Below, piece by piece: positions 45,036 to 55,170 of a stretch of DNA of 64,000 bases. The position numbers were made by a program, and so were the translations under genes. This stretch comes from Reticulitermes speratus (Eukaryota > Arthropoda > Insecta > Blattodea > Rhinotermitidae): contig JAJKFL010000012.1 in the NCBI GenBank assembly GCA_021186555.1, forward strand, positions 8,603,394 to 8,667,393. The letters are read 5' to 3'. The notes beneath the pieces were generated by a model. The model was not told the DNA's origin and did not search any database. It was given only the letters and a program-made list of their open reading frames with translations. Within the stretch, counting starts at the first letter, position 1. Every line of letters begins with the position of its first letter.

Positions 45036-45036
45036 C
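45008..45036. repeat. (TA)n microsatellite
   Basis: About 14 TA dinucleotides. Other TA-rich runs lie at 53141-53162 and 60938-60971, and a TA/GA compound run at 51941-51972. Confidence 0.9.
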
Positions 45037-45162
45037 AGAGTGTCCACAAAATATATATTACGTGTTTTTGTGTTATATTGTAGTATCCGTGACAGAAACT
45101 GTAATATTTAAGTTACTGATATCAAAAAATACTTAAAAAGCCTACTCTATACACTTCATATG

Positions 45163-45420
45163 GCCGATCCCAGTGGCCGTGCGGTCTAAGGCGTGGGTCT
45201 GCGGCCGCTCGCTTACTAGGATTGTGGGTTCGAATCCCACCAGGGGCATGGATGTCTGTCTGTTGTGAGTGTTGTGTGTTGTTGTCAGGTAGAGGTCTCT
45301 GCGACGAGCTGGTCCCTCGTCCAGAGGAGTCCTACCGACTGTGGTGTGTCTCAATCGTGAAACCTCGACGAAACGAGGAGGCCCAGGCCTATATAGGGCT
45401 GTCGAGCCATAGGAAAAAAA
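45163..45420 (+). mobile_element. tRNA-derived SINE, family A (complete copy)
   Basis: Complete head (A box GTGGCCGTGCGGTCTAAGG, B box GGTTCGAATCC), body and A tail. A 14-bp target duplication with one mismatch, ATACACTT(C/T)ATATG, lies at 45149-45162 and 45421-45434. Confidence 0.95.
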
Positions 45421-45594
45421 ATACACTTTATATGAAGTCTTGCTTAAATGTTTTAAGACTTGTGTAAATTAAGAAGATCCTAGTAATGAACTATCCGGAA
45501 GTGGCAACTTTTTTGATCGCACTGATTTTCAGATATTATTGTCAGCATTCTGTTTTCAAAGATATCAGAGAAATAAGGATATATGGGTTCGGAA

Positions 45595-45748
45595 TGTATT
45601 AATATCATTTAGGATAGAGTCCACTGTTGGCTTTTGTGAATACCGTAATGAAGTTTCGGGTTTCATGTAGGGCGATGAATTTCTTGACCAGCTGACTGAC
45701 CACAAGATGCTCAAAGTAGACTCTGTTCAAAGGAGTCGGATTGTTTTT
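45595..45748 (+). mobile_element. LINE 3'-tail fragment
   Basis: Has TTTAGGATAGAGTCC, GTGAATACCGTAATGAAGTT, TTCTTGACCAGCTGAC and a CAAAGGAG end, the LINE tail in degraded form. Confidence 0.6.
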
Positions 45749-45749
45749 T

Positions 45750-47225
45750 TTTAATTATAACATATAATTATATAAATTAATAGTATTACTTTTTGTAACG
45801 CGTATTCAGCATTCTGTTACGCGACTACACACCTGGAGAAATTAATCGTTTTTGGATGATATTACTATTAATCGCCATTATCGTACTGTAATACAGATTT
45901 TGCTGTAAACTGAAGTGTGGTGTAGGCTGTTCAGCTGTACAAGTCTCATAGGAATTTCAAGTTTAATGTAGTTTTCCTGTTTACCCAGCAGGCGTAAATA
46001 ATCTTGAGCTTATAGCTCTTTTAGAACTCATAGAACAATGTGGACTCTAAATTGGAAAATGAGAATATCAGGGGCCATGACACTATTGCACAGATATTTC
46101 AAGTATGTCACAGAGCTCTAAACTGGTTAATTTCTTTTAGAATATTAATGTCGTTTTTCATGGGTATTGGAGAGAGAATAAATATAATATAATATACATA
46201 TACAATATATTATTAAACGTATGTTGCTGTGCAATGAAATGCGATCATATAACATGACAAAGTGGAAGTGAGGGTTTTAAATTTGATGACGTACTTCCGG
46301 CGGTACAACGATTAGCAGGAAGCTTTCACCAACATTTCACTGTCGAGTACAGCCTCCATATTCGGCTGTGGTTGATATTGCTGCCTCTTTCATGTTGCTA
46401 TTTACATCAAAGGCTTTAGGCAATAGTCAAAAGATAATTAAACTTCAATGATTCCGTTTCAGTTGCCATAAAATTTGCATTAATCGAAACGGTCCAAATT
46501 CTGACTTCTCACAGAGCAGAGATGAATGGATTAATATTGATGACTGCAGAATAGAAACTGCTGAAAATTTGAAATATGTAATAAGTATTTAATTCTCTGA
46601 ATGCTTTGTGTGACTATGCGATAGCAAATAAATATGCTGAGAAAAATAGAAAGGTAAAACAGAAGATGAAAGTGGCGAGGGTGAAGGGAAAACCGAAAAT
46701 TAAGCGAATAATGGGAAAGAAAAAAAAAAAGGAAAGGCAGGGAGTATAAATAAAATATAGGAGATTTGGACTTTTCACAGCCATGACTGGGAATATTACA
46801 GTCTACTGGGAAGAGATGAAGAGTTCTTTGTAGCCAGGAACCAACGTTTCGGAGGACCCTGAAATAATTCAATTCAATTCAATTCTGGTTTATATATACC
46901 ATATATAATATATAATAATAATAATAATAATATAGGGTGTGCAAGCAAAGTGTAATTTTGTAATCAAATTGAATTACACATTATTGTGAGTGAATTATGG
47001 TACAAGCAGTTGTTTCCTATCAGCAATAAGCATCATACACTGACCTCATAGAACTGTGGTTGGTCAGGGAGAAAATGGAGGCAGTATATTCCTCCGAACC
47101 GTAGGTAACCATCTACCAGTCTACACGATGGCATTGCCCAAAGGACTACAATATAAATTTTCACTGCCTCTTAACCTCGAATTTCAGTAGGTACAATCAA
47201 TTCTAATCAAAATTGAACTTAAGAA
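45750..47225. other. Intergenic with decayed repeats
   Basis: Decayed hammerhead-type pieces lie near 46290-46390, 46835-46865 (CCAACGTTTCGGAGGACCCT) and 47070-47125. There is a purine-rich tract at 46640-46745 and a (TAA)n run at 46912-46933. No gene. Confidence 0.45.
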
Positions 47226-47325
47226 TACTGTATTAAGCACTGTGACGCCGTTTAGTCTGGTAAACATTTTAAGACGTTTCGGAAGAACGTGCTGAATTCA
47301 TATTCAGGGTATAATATTCTAAGAT
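47226..47325 (-). repeat. Hammerhead-type repeat piece
   Basis: CACTGTGACGCCGTTTAGTC, AGACGTTTCGGAAGAA and a CATATTCAGGGT end. The CTGAAGA core is changed to CTGAATA on the minus strand. Confidence 0.5.
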
Positions 47326-47594
47326 GTTTCAAAAATTAAGTTATCCTAACAACTTGTACTCTTATATCCCCGCTCCCAAATTTAATCACAATTCGTTTTT
47401 GGTTTCGGCACGTATATGGACCGTCAGAAACGACATCCGGTTGAGTGTACACCGTACGTGCTTTGTGGAAACAACGCATAGGCCTGAAGCTAAGTATAAC
47501 TTAGGTTTTAGCCTTTTCACTGTCATGCAAACGAGGAAAGTTGGTATATAATATAGTTAAAAGCAAGATAAAGATATCACTGTGCTTAATTAAA

Positions 47595-47872
47595 CACCAG
47601 GGCATGAAAACATGAGGAGTGGAGGTGTAGCTCCATGCATTCTTAGTCTTCGCACTATATGAAGGTAAGTGGTGCGCTTCACGCCCCAGTCGCTTTCCTT
47701 CGCTTCAAAAGCCCCCCCCCCTCTCCCCAGTACCAATTGAATTGGGGATGGGTGGGCTTCAGAGCCGGTCTGGATATTTTGGAGGAGAAAAAAATATCTC
47801 TTGTGTCTTTGGGGAATCAAACCACCATCCCTCGTCCATCCAGCCCACAGGTTCAGCAGAAACCCGGCCATG
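47595..47872 (-). mobile_element. tRNA-derived SINE, family B, diverged
   Basis: Minus copy with a C-run (47712-47721) in the middle. The body CACGCCCCAGTCGCTTTCC and the GAGCCGGTCTGGA block are recognisable; the head is diverged. Confidence 0.75.
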
Positions 47873-48288
47873 AATTACTGTAAATGTATTTTGACATGAT
47901 CACACAAATTAATCCTAAGCATTGGGTCAAAAATCTTATCGAATCGCGAAGCGCTGGATGCCTTTTACTGTAACATTATGGTAAAACGAATACAATCACA
48001 ATGTAACAAGGCGTTCGGTTTGGAAGTGAGTACCTTCTTCAGGGACAGAATATATGAAACTGCATAGGATACATTGCAACGCCTGTTCTGTGTGACGTCA
48101 CGGTTGTGTAAATCGTGTAATGGACGACTATGTCCATTTTTGCAATTCTAAATCAGGATTGAAGATTGACAAAGATGTTTGAAAATATTTGTGCGTGTTT
48201 TGTATTGTATATACCGTGCGTGTTATCATAAATCTAATATCGACCAATAAATGCAAAAGAAAACTGACATGTATAAAATGTATTTGGG

Positions 48289-48334
48289 AACCCCTACGTA
48301 TGTTTCAGCAAGCAAGTTGCCATCTTCAGGGGTT
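48289..48334 (-). ncRNA. Hammerhead ribozyme-like motif
   Basis: Minus strand: ACCC, CTGAAGA, T, stem II GGCAA/TTGCT with one G-T pair, GAAAC, ATAC loop, GTA, GGGG. Stem I has three pairs. Confidence 0.55.
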
Positions 48335-48454
48335 TTCTAGCACAGAACTAGTAGTACTTTTTACATCCAATTTTACAAAAATTATAATTGTAAATGTGTA
48401 ACCATTTACTGTATAATTTGATATAAAAGTTCTTGTAGTTTTCTGCTTTAAAAC

Positions 48455-48500
48455 AACCCCTGAAGATAGCAACTTGCTTGTTGAAACATATGTAGGGGTT
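48455..48500 (+). ncRNA. Hammerhead ribozyme-like motif
   Basis: Core CTGAAGA at 48460-48466, stem II AGCAA/TTGTT, GAAA, stem III AC/GT around ATAT, GTA then GGGG. Stem I is three pairs with a mismatch at the fourth. Confidence 0.55.
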
Positions 48501-48569
48501 CTCAAATACATTTTATGCATATCACTTTTATTTTGCATTTATTGGTCGATATTAGATTTATAGATAATT

Positions 48570-50520
48570 TTGTGTGTGTGTGTTTAAAAATTCATTGAGT
48601 TTTTGTTGACTCTCGGTTACACTAACCCAACATGTTTGAAGTCTCCTATGGACGCCTTGTAGATTACAGAACCATGTCCTTTGTTTATTTAACGACGTTC
48701 TCCTTGTTTCAGACTACACAGAGTCATATGATAGCGAGATTAGTTAATGGTGAATGTTAATTATTAGTTAATTAATAGTTAATGGAAGGAAATTTAGTAA
48801 ACATTCGTGGCCTAAATTACAAAATATCCTTGAATTTTTGAGAGGTTAAGAGAGATAGAGGAGTGTCAATTGCTAACATCATATAGCGTCGATGGTAGAT
48901 GAATGTAACATGAGTATGGAGCAATGTTTGGAAGGCAGTGATTGGAAAACCGAAACAATCTGGAAAAACTGTCTCACTGCCATTTTATCAGCCAAAAGTC
49001 CCATGTAGACTGGCCTGGGATCGAACCTGAGCATTCGTGATATGACCCTGGCGGCTAACAGCCTGAGTAATGGCACGTCCGCATTTTGGGGAGGGACTAA
49101 GGAAAACCACGAAAACATTACTTAGGATAATTTGTATCTCATCGAGATTCGATGTCTCAAATAGAAGTCAGAAGCAATACCACTTAGGCGGCTTGGTCGG
49201 GCACAGCGTATGGTTCAGTAGATGGTTACCCTAAAGAAGACGTGGATACTTTCTTCCGAATATTTGTACCCCTCATACCAACACACTACTTTCTTTGATC
49301 ATAAGCTCTGTGTTGCTGAAAATAAGCTTTGAAGTTTCGTCCATTCTGAAGTAGTTCGTAGACTTGACGTTTGCCTATACCCAAGCTGGAGAAGATGTAT
49401 ATCGAAATATAAATTTATATTCTTGAACCGTTCTTATTTCAACGTTTCTACTCTTTTATTCTTCTTTTGCCATCATTTTGACAAAACGTTATTTGTGCCA
49501 TAGCCAGAAGCATGGAAATTATTCTCTCTCTCTAACTCTTACAACATTTTCACATCAGAATTGCTCCCGATCTGAACATATTTCACAATATAATTGAGAC
49601 TTGTAGCAAGTGATTATCCACATTCTTCAAATTCTGTTCTGTATCACAAAATTATTTAATTCATATGGTGCAATATGATTGAGCCGGTATTGAGGGGGGG
49701 GGGGCGTAGAATTTTCTTTCCAGAACTTTCGACACTTCGAAAGACAGAACACTTGTAGAGCTGAGGATAATCGTGAACAACTTTCTAACGAGTTTAGACC
49801 GAACTGAAAACTGGAAACAGTCGTTTTATTATCGTATAAGAATGATTAATGGCGTATAAAATGGTAGCCACTATCGAAGATGAATTACCAAACTTTAATT
49901 CTTTCTTCCCCTGACAGTGACGGAATTGTTTGCAGGTCGTGTCATAGTGAAGAGGAAGACATGTGGCGACACCAGGCGGCAAGATGAGAAATGGAAAGAC
50001 AGTAGCGCCACTAAGTGGCTTGGTGGGCGCCTCATGTGTCAGCTGTCACCTAAACGCGACTGCCCATTGTTCTCTTGATGGAGGAGCCACTTATTCATCC
50101 ACACCTTCTCTACGACCCACTTTTTTTTTTTACCTTCGTCGGTACGGATGAAGGAATCCTTTTTCTGCTGATCTTGTGAAGTGAGGTATGTCAAGAAACA
50201 GAAGGCTTAGACTTTACGTGCCAAGTAAACAAAACACTCCATATTTCAAACTCAGTGAAATGGAATTTTCGAGGCTTTTCTTGTATTGAAATTGAAAGAT
50301 GTGCCCAGAAATAGCTGAAAATGCATGCCCATTGATTCTGTAAAAGCATTCTTACCTAATATTTACCGAGAGCCATCATTCGGGCAGACATACATACATA
50401 TTCAACAACTGTTGCTTTAAGACTTGAAAATTTCGTGAGTATGAGATAAGAACCGCAATATTATAAAATAATTATTATTTTATTTCCCACATTACGTAAC
50501 GACAATGTATCTTGTGTGTT
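48570..50520. other. Intergenic; nothing recognised
   Basis: Short frames on both strands show no domain. A G-run lies at about 49696-49704. Confidence 0.35.
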
Positions 50521-50529
50521 TACGGAAAC

Positions 50530-51100
50530 GTTTGAAGTGGTGGAACAGTTCAGCTATTTGGGAACAACCCTAACGAATCAAAATCCCATTCATAAAGAAA
50601 TTAAGAGCAGATTGATGTGAGGGAATGCTTGGTATCATTCGTTGCACATTCTTTTATCTTCCAGTTTGCTATCCAAAAATACAAAGATTAAGATATACAG
50701 AAGTATAATTTTGCCTGTTGTTTTGTATGGGTGTGAAACTTGGACTCTCACACTGAGGGAGGAACATTGGCTGAGGGTGTTTGAGAATAGGGTGCTGAGA
50801 AGGATATTTGGGCCTAAGAGGGACGAGGTAACAGGGGAGTGGAGAAGACTACATAACGAGGAACTTAATGATCTGTACTCATCACCAAATATTATTCGGG
50901 TGATCAAATCAAGAAGAATGAGATGGGCGATGTATGTAGCACGTATGGGAGACGGAGAGGTGCGTAAGGGGATCAGGTTGGGAGACAGGGAAAGAGACCC
51001 TTTGGAAAACCTAAGCGTGGATGGGATAATATTAAAATGGATATTCAAGAAGTGGTATGGGGAGGCATACTGGGATCTGGCGACAATGGAGATATTTTAG
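50530..51100 (+). mobile_element. LINE C-terminal region, mostly open
   Basis: Encodes the end of the LINE protein shared with the short tails: 'FEVVEQFSYLGTTLT', a stop near 50618, then an open run with 'LPVVLYGCETWTL', 'FENRVLRRIFGPKRD', 'EELNDLYSSPNIIRVIKS', 'RRMRWAMYVARMGDG'. The last conserved block is frame-shifted (CCTTTGGAAAACCTAAGCG). Dead, but the best preserved copy of this lineage in the window. Confidence 0.88.
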
Positions 51101-51335
51101 GGGAACTGAAGAAATATAATTATAAAAAACGAAGAAGAGAGGGGAACCAAAGGAAGTGAAAAATGTGAAAGAAGTAGAGAAGCCGAATGAGAAATAGGGG
51201 AGGGAGAGAAGCGGACCAGTAGAAAATAAAAAAGAAACGGAAATAAAAATAAGAAGAAAATAAAGGCGATTGGGAAAGTGTAGAAGGAATAAAGGATGTA
51301 AATAAAAAATAATAATATGTAAAGTAAAACTGAAA
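51101..51335. repeat. Purine-rich tract after the LINE
   Basis: Strongly A/G-biased + strand, similar to 16035-16170 and 21600-21900. Followed at 51350-51410 by a sequence that may be a diverged tRNA-like head on minus (ATTTCAACCTGGG). Confidence 0.5.
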
Positions 51336-51429
51336 TAAGCAAGGAAAGATTTCAACCTGGGTCTACGCGCCATTGGCTGCGAGTCAGTTTCTAACTGCCT
51401 AACAGCTGTTGGGGTAACACGCAAGAAGA

Positions 51430-51939
51430 GTGTTTGCCTGTCTTAGTACGCACGACTGCATGTTTGTAATGTTTGTAATCGACGGTATTACCACCAGACC
51501 CTTTGCTCAAAGGGTGACGTCATTATTGATGCTGGTAACGCACTGGACTCTCTCTCCTTCCAGCAATCTTCATTTTGATATCCTCAGCCCCCAGCACAAA
51601 CCTCACACTGCACCTAACCTGGTAGAAGCGATGCCGCCTGTTGTCATGGTTACCGCAGAAGGCCCTTGGACACAGTCTTACACCCGGCGTAACATAACCC
51701 GATATTTGAAACGTTATATCCTGTCCTTTCCGCACACGCAGTATTAAAATTATGTCAGCTGTAGGGAAAATGGCCTTAATTGAATTTGGGAACTCCGGGA
51801 ATGAAATATCGACTCTGGGCCGGCTACCCTGATTGATGTTCTCCGTGGTATTTCTCAGTCCTTCCATGCAAGTGCCGGGATAGTGTCTTAAATTAGGCCA
51901 TGGCAGCTTCCTTCCTTAGCATTTACTTTCATTATCCTT

Positions 51940-51972
<33 letters not shown>

Positions 51973-52140
51973 TCATTATTTTGTATGTCCCTGTCTTCCT
52001 CTATTCCAAAGCGAATGTGGGCGGACAACTGCGCGACTACGGTTTATATGATAGGCGAGCCGACATGAAATGACGAACGTTATTGGTCGGATAAAATAAT
52101 GTTCCTTTAACATGAGCTATTGAAAACGTTTTTAAATAAA
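51430..52140. other. Intergenic; nothing firm
   Basis: A 105-codon frame at 51430-51747 (+) has no domain. A TA/GA compound microsatellite occupies 51941-51972. Confidence 0.35.
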
Positions 52141-52144
52141 CAAA

Positions 52145-52310
52145 TCAGCTTTTATTATGAGAACGATATATGCGTTTATAAAATGCTACATGTTTCGGCA
52201 ATGAAAGGTCATCATTTTGCCTTGCTTTTTATTTATTCTGTCCTGATAATGAATTTTAAGGGTCGAAACATGTAGCATTTTGTAAGGGCAAATATTGTTT
52301 TTATACTGAA
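52145..52310. mobile_element. Fold-back element, hammerhead-type, decayed
   Basis: AAAATGCTACATGTTTCGGC (52182) and GTCGAAACATGTAGCATTTT (52261) are inverted. The minus core reads ATGATGA (C3 lost) and the plus core CTGATAA (G8 lost), so neither fits an active hammerhead. Confidence 0.65.
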
Positions 52311-52319
52311 TGATAATTG

Positions 52320-53610
52320 TGTTGATTACATTTTCTTTGTTATTTAGAATACTTGTTTAGCAGTTCTTCAGTTGTTATATGTGTACAGACGGACGGACAG
52401 ACTGAGCGATATTATAAGACTTTCGGCAGGGCTGCGCAACTAAAGTTGTTTTTTGTTTGTTTTATTTCCCATTATATCACAAATACATGTGAACTAATTT
52501 CAGCAATCGAATAGTTGAAATGCTCCGTTTGAACGGTTAACTTCTATCTCCACTTTTGGACTCTCTGTACAAAGGCATTCAATAATTTTACCATGCTCAG
52601 TTCAGTCCATGGAATTTCTCATACTCGAGACTTCTCTATATATGGTAGGCAAAAAAAGGAAAGAAATGCTTATCAAAGTGGCTTGATTTTTCAAAAGGAT
52701 TTATTGCTACATTACGTTCCGTGCATAACAGGAACAAATGACATATTCCAAAACTTTCTTTATTTAACCATTACTAGAAATAAATTTTACGGTGGCGCCT
52801 AATATTTGTGGGTCCTCAGTATGCAACTTGCTTCATGTCACCCTTCTGGCGCCCACAATTTCGATGTGACTTCTGGTTTTTGGAAAGTTTTTGCATCCCT
52901 GTATATATATATATATTTAGGTTAATACATATATATGTATATGTCTGTTTAACTTGTATAATCATTTTACGGACACATTGGCCTCATGGATTTTTGTATT
53001 ACTCTCGAGGGGGGGGGGGGCACTTGTCCCCACGCTAAACAGCATTAGTCGGTTGGTCTTTGTATTATCTGCGAGATAAAAAGCGAAGTTTTATACATTA
53101 TTTACATTAGCTAATACTTCACACGGTTCAACCACAGTGGTATATATATATATATATATATATCCTGTTTTAAAGTTTAAAAATTCTGTATTTTTTCCTC
53201 CCAGATCCGCAAGGTAAACAGCATTAACCCATTCTTCTTAGTGATACAAAGTTCTTTCTGTGTGATAGGAACTGAATTTTTAAATATTATTTGGAAAAAA
53301 ATTCAGATTTCAAAATGTTACGTATGATGCACGATGGTTGATAGATCACTGTTCTGTAGAAAGTTTAAGAGGAATGCCTCTTTTGTTATACAAGTCTGCC
53401 AGTATTGCATACAGGAAGAAACGAATACTGGCCATAGTATTGGCCATACATCTACAGATGCATTCTTCAAAATCCTACCCTACACAGCAGCTTTTCCAGT
53501 TCAAAGTTCACAACATATGTTGAGTAAGAAAACCATCTATATCGCGTCGTTTATTCAAGGAAAATACCAGATAGCCTGATCTGATGATATGTACCAAAAG
53601 TCCCCTTTGC
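52320..53610. other. Intergenic; nothing recognised
   Basis: Simple repeats only: (TA)n near 52902-52916 and 53141-53162, and a G-run at 53010-53020. Confidence 0.35.
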
Positions 53611-53624
53611 AGACTCCCACTGGT

Positions 53625-53955
53625 TTAAATTTAAGCTAATCCAACTAATGCATAAAGTTATTAACACAGTAAGATATATTTGTAACCCCTACACACGTTT
53701 CGGCAATCAAGTTGCCATATTCAGTGGTCGCATCCAAAAATCACAAGTATCTATGGCATTCAGATACACATACATTTGGCATGTATCTGGATGCCATAGT
53801 TACTTGTGATTCTTTGATGCGCCCCCTGAAGATGGCAACTTGATTGCCGAAACATATGTAGGGGTTACAAATATGTCTTACTGTGTTAACAATTCTTGTG
53901 CATTAGTTGGATTAGCTTAAACTTAGGACAAAATGCACGTACATATAATATAAAT
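53625..53955. mobile_element. Hammerhead-bearing fold-back retroelement
   Basis: A perfect 10-bp duplication TCCCACTGGT lies at 53615-53624 and 53956-53965. Arms pair from TAAGCTAATCCAACTAATGC (53632) to GCATTAGTTGGATTAGCTTA near 53901, and a central inverted block (CAAGTATCTATGGCAT) also pairs. The right arm has an intact core; the left-arm core is mutated (CTGAATA). Confidence 0.88.
53821..53865 (+). ncRNA. Hammerhead ribozyme-like motif
   Basis: GCCCC, CTGAAGA (53826-53832), T, stem II GGCAA/TTGCC (perfect), GAAA, stem III AC/GT around ATAT, GTA ending 53860, then GGGGT, giving five stem I pairs (one G-T). All core bases are intact. Confidence 0.68.
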
Positions 53956-54237
53956 TCCCACTGGTGTGTTCTGTCTCTGTTTTATTTATATACACATGGT
54001 TCGTCTTACGGCGTTTGTAGTAGCTCAGGATGTACAGTGTTCATGGTAGAATGAATAGTGATGGTGAATTACAGAGGATTTGAGTGGAAGCCGTCATGGT
54101 TTTATGTACACTTACCAATCGGTAAGCGATCTTCGTGTGACGCTAACCTCTCAATTCGATGTACGGTCGGAAGTTACAATTCATTTGAACTAATTGTACA
54201 ATAATAGCACTACAAAATTGTATTATTTATAGTGTAT

Positions 54238-54280
54238 CTTCCTACATGTTTCGGCTATCTTTAGCCATCTTCAGGGAGAA
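54238..54280 (-). ncRNA. Hammerhead ribozyme-like motif, imperfect stem I
   Basis: Minus: CTCC, CTGAAGA, T, stem II GGCTA/TAGCC around AAGA, GAAAC, AT, GTA, GGAAG. Stem I has three pairs before a mismatch. The + copy in the other arm (near 54316) has lost stem II and stem III pairs. Confidence 0.52.
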
Positions 54281-54363
54281 ACACAAAGGAAAATTTCCTG
54301 TTTAGTAGTAATGTCCCTGAAGATGGCTAAAGATAACTGAAACATACAGGAGGATACACCATA

Positions 54364-54641
54364 AAGGTGAAACAATCGCGTTACATGCCCAGCAGGCACA
54401 GAAGGGAGGCAGAGGTATAGCTCCACCTATTCTCAACCCCGGCGCTAGAAGCGGGTGGGTGGTCAACGTCACGCTCCGGCCGCTTTAAAGTCAGGAAAGA
54501 AACCATGTACCCATTTTACAGAGGCTGGGTGGGCCTCGGGGCTGGTCTGGATGGGTCCGGAAATCTCGCTTAACCAGGGCTCGAACTCCAGACCCTCCAG
54601 CCCGTAGCGAGTCCCTATACCGACTACGCTATCCCGGTCCC
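54364..54641 (-). mobile_element. tRNA-derived SINE, family B, nested
   Basis: Minus copy with head end GCTATCCCGG near 54630 and body CACGCTCCGGCCGCTTTA near 54470. Target duplication AGGATACAC(C/T)ATA at 54351-54363 and 54642-54654, which itself is part of the fold-back arm. Confidence 0.85.
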
Positions 54642-54832
54642 AGGATACACTATAGAACAATAAAATTATGCAGTGCTATTGTGCTATTGGCATAAAATAT
54701 AAGTAAATATGTCTATTGCACGGAATATGTATAATGTTAAACTTGTGTCGAAAATTTGGTGAATGGAGTTATACCTCCAGAAGAAGGACAAAGCCCTACT
54801 AGCTTGTAGTGTCGGTTCTGTACCTGTGTATT

Positions 54833-55086
54833 ATATGTATGTATGTATGTATGTATGTATATGTATGTGTGTGTTTGTAGTGTGTGTATGTATGTTGTGT
54901 GTGTATGTATGTCTGTATGTAAGTTATGTGTGTGTGTGTATGTTTGTATGTATGTAAATTATATCTATGTGTGTATGTATGTAGGTGCGTGTATGTTTGT
55001 AAGTTATGTCTGTCTATGTGTGTGTATGTATGTATGTAGGTGTATGTATGTATGTAATTTATGTGTGTGTGTATGTGTGTATCACG
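54833..55086 (+). repeat. (TATG)n / (TG)n compound microsatellite
   Basis: Irregular TATGTATG and TGTGTG runs. The open frames here on both strands are by-products of the repeat. Confidence 0.9.
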
Positions 55087-55170
55087 CACAGTTCTACATT
55101 ACTTCTGTGCCTTGCCTAAAGTATTAAATTAAAAATGACACCCACATTAGAGTCCTTCCTTCACAGCGTG

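Larger units (their letters stand above)
48225..48562. mobile_element. Hammerhead-bearing fold-back element
   Basis: Outer ATAAATCTAATATCGACCAA (48229) pairs with the arm TTGGTCGATATTAGATTTAT ending 48561, continuing through GCATTTATTGG and the ACCCCTAC box. Both arms carry a hammerhead-like core. No clear target duplication was found. Confidence 0.85.
54195..54700. mobile_element. Hammerhead-bearing fold-back element split by a SINE
   Basis: The left arm (ATAATAGCACTAC, TTATAGTGTATCTTCC) pairs with a right arm that resumes after the SINE (ACACTATAGAACAATAAAAT, GCAGTGCTATTGTGCTAT). The SINE at 54364-54641 therefore inserted into an existing fold-back copy. Confidence 0.82.

Noticed and set aside
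49963-50151. Short frame with Cys-rich GASCVSCHLNATAHC segment
   Set aside because: Only 62 codons, with no splice or domain support.
54763-55127. Cys/Tyr/Val-rich frames near the satellite
   Set aside because: Translation of a TATG/TG microsatellite.
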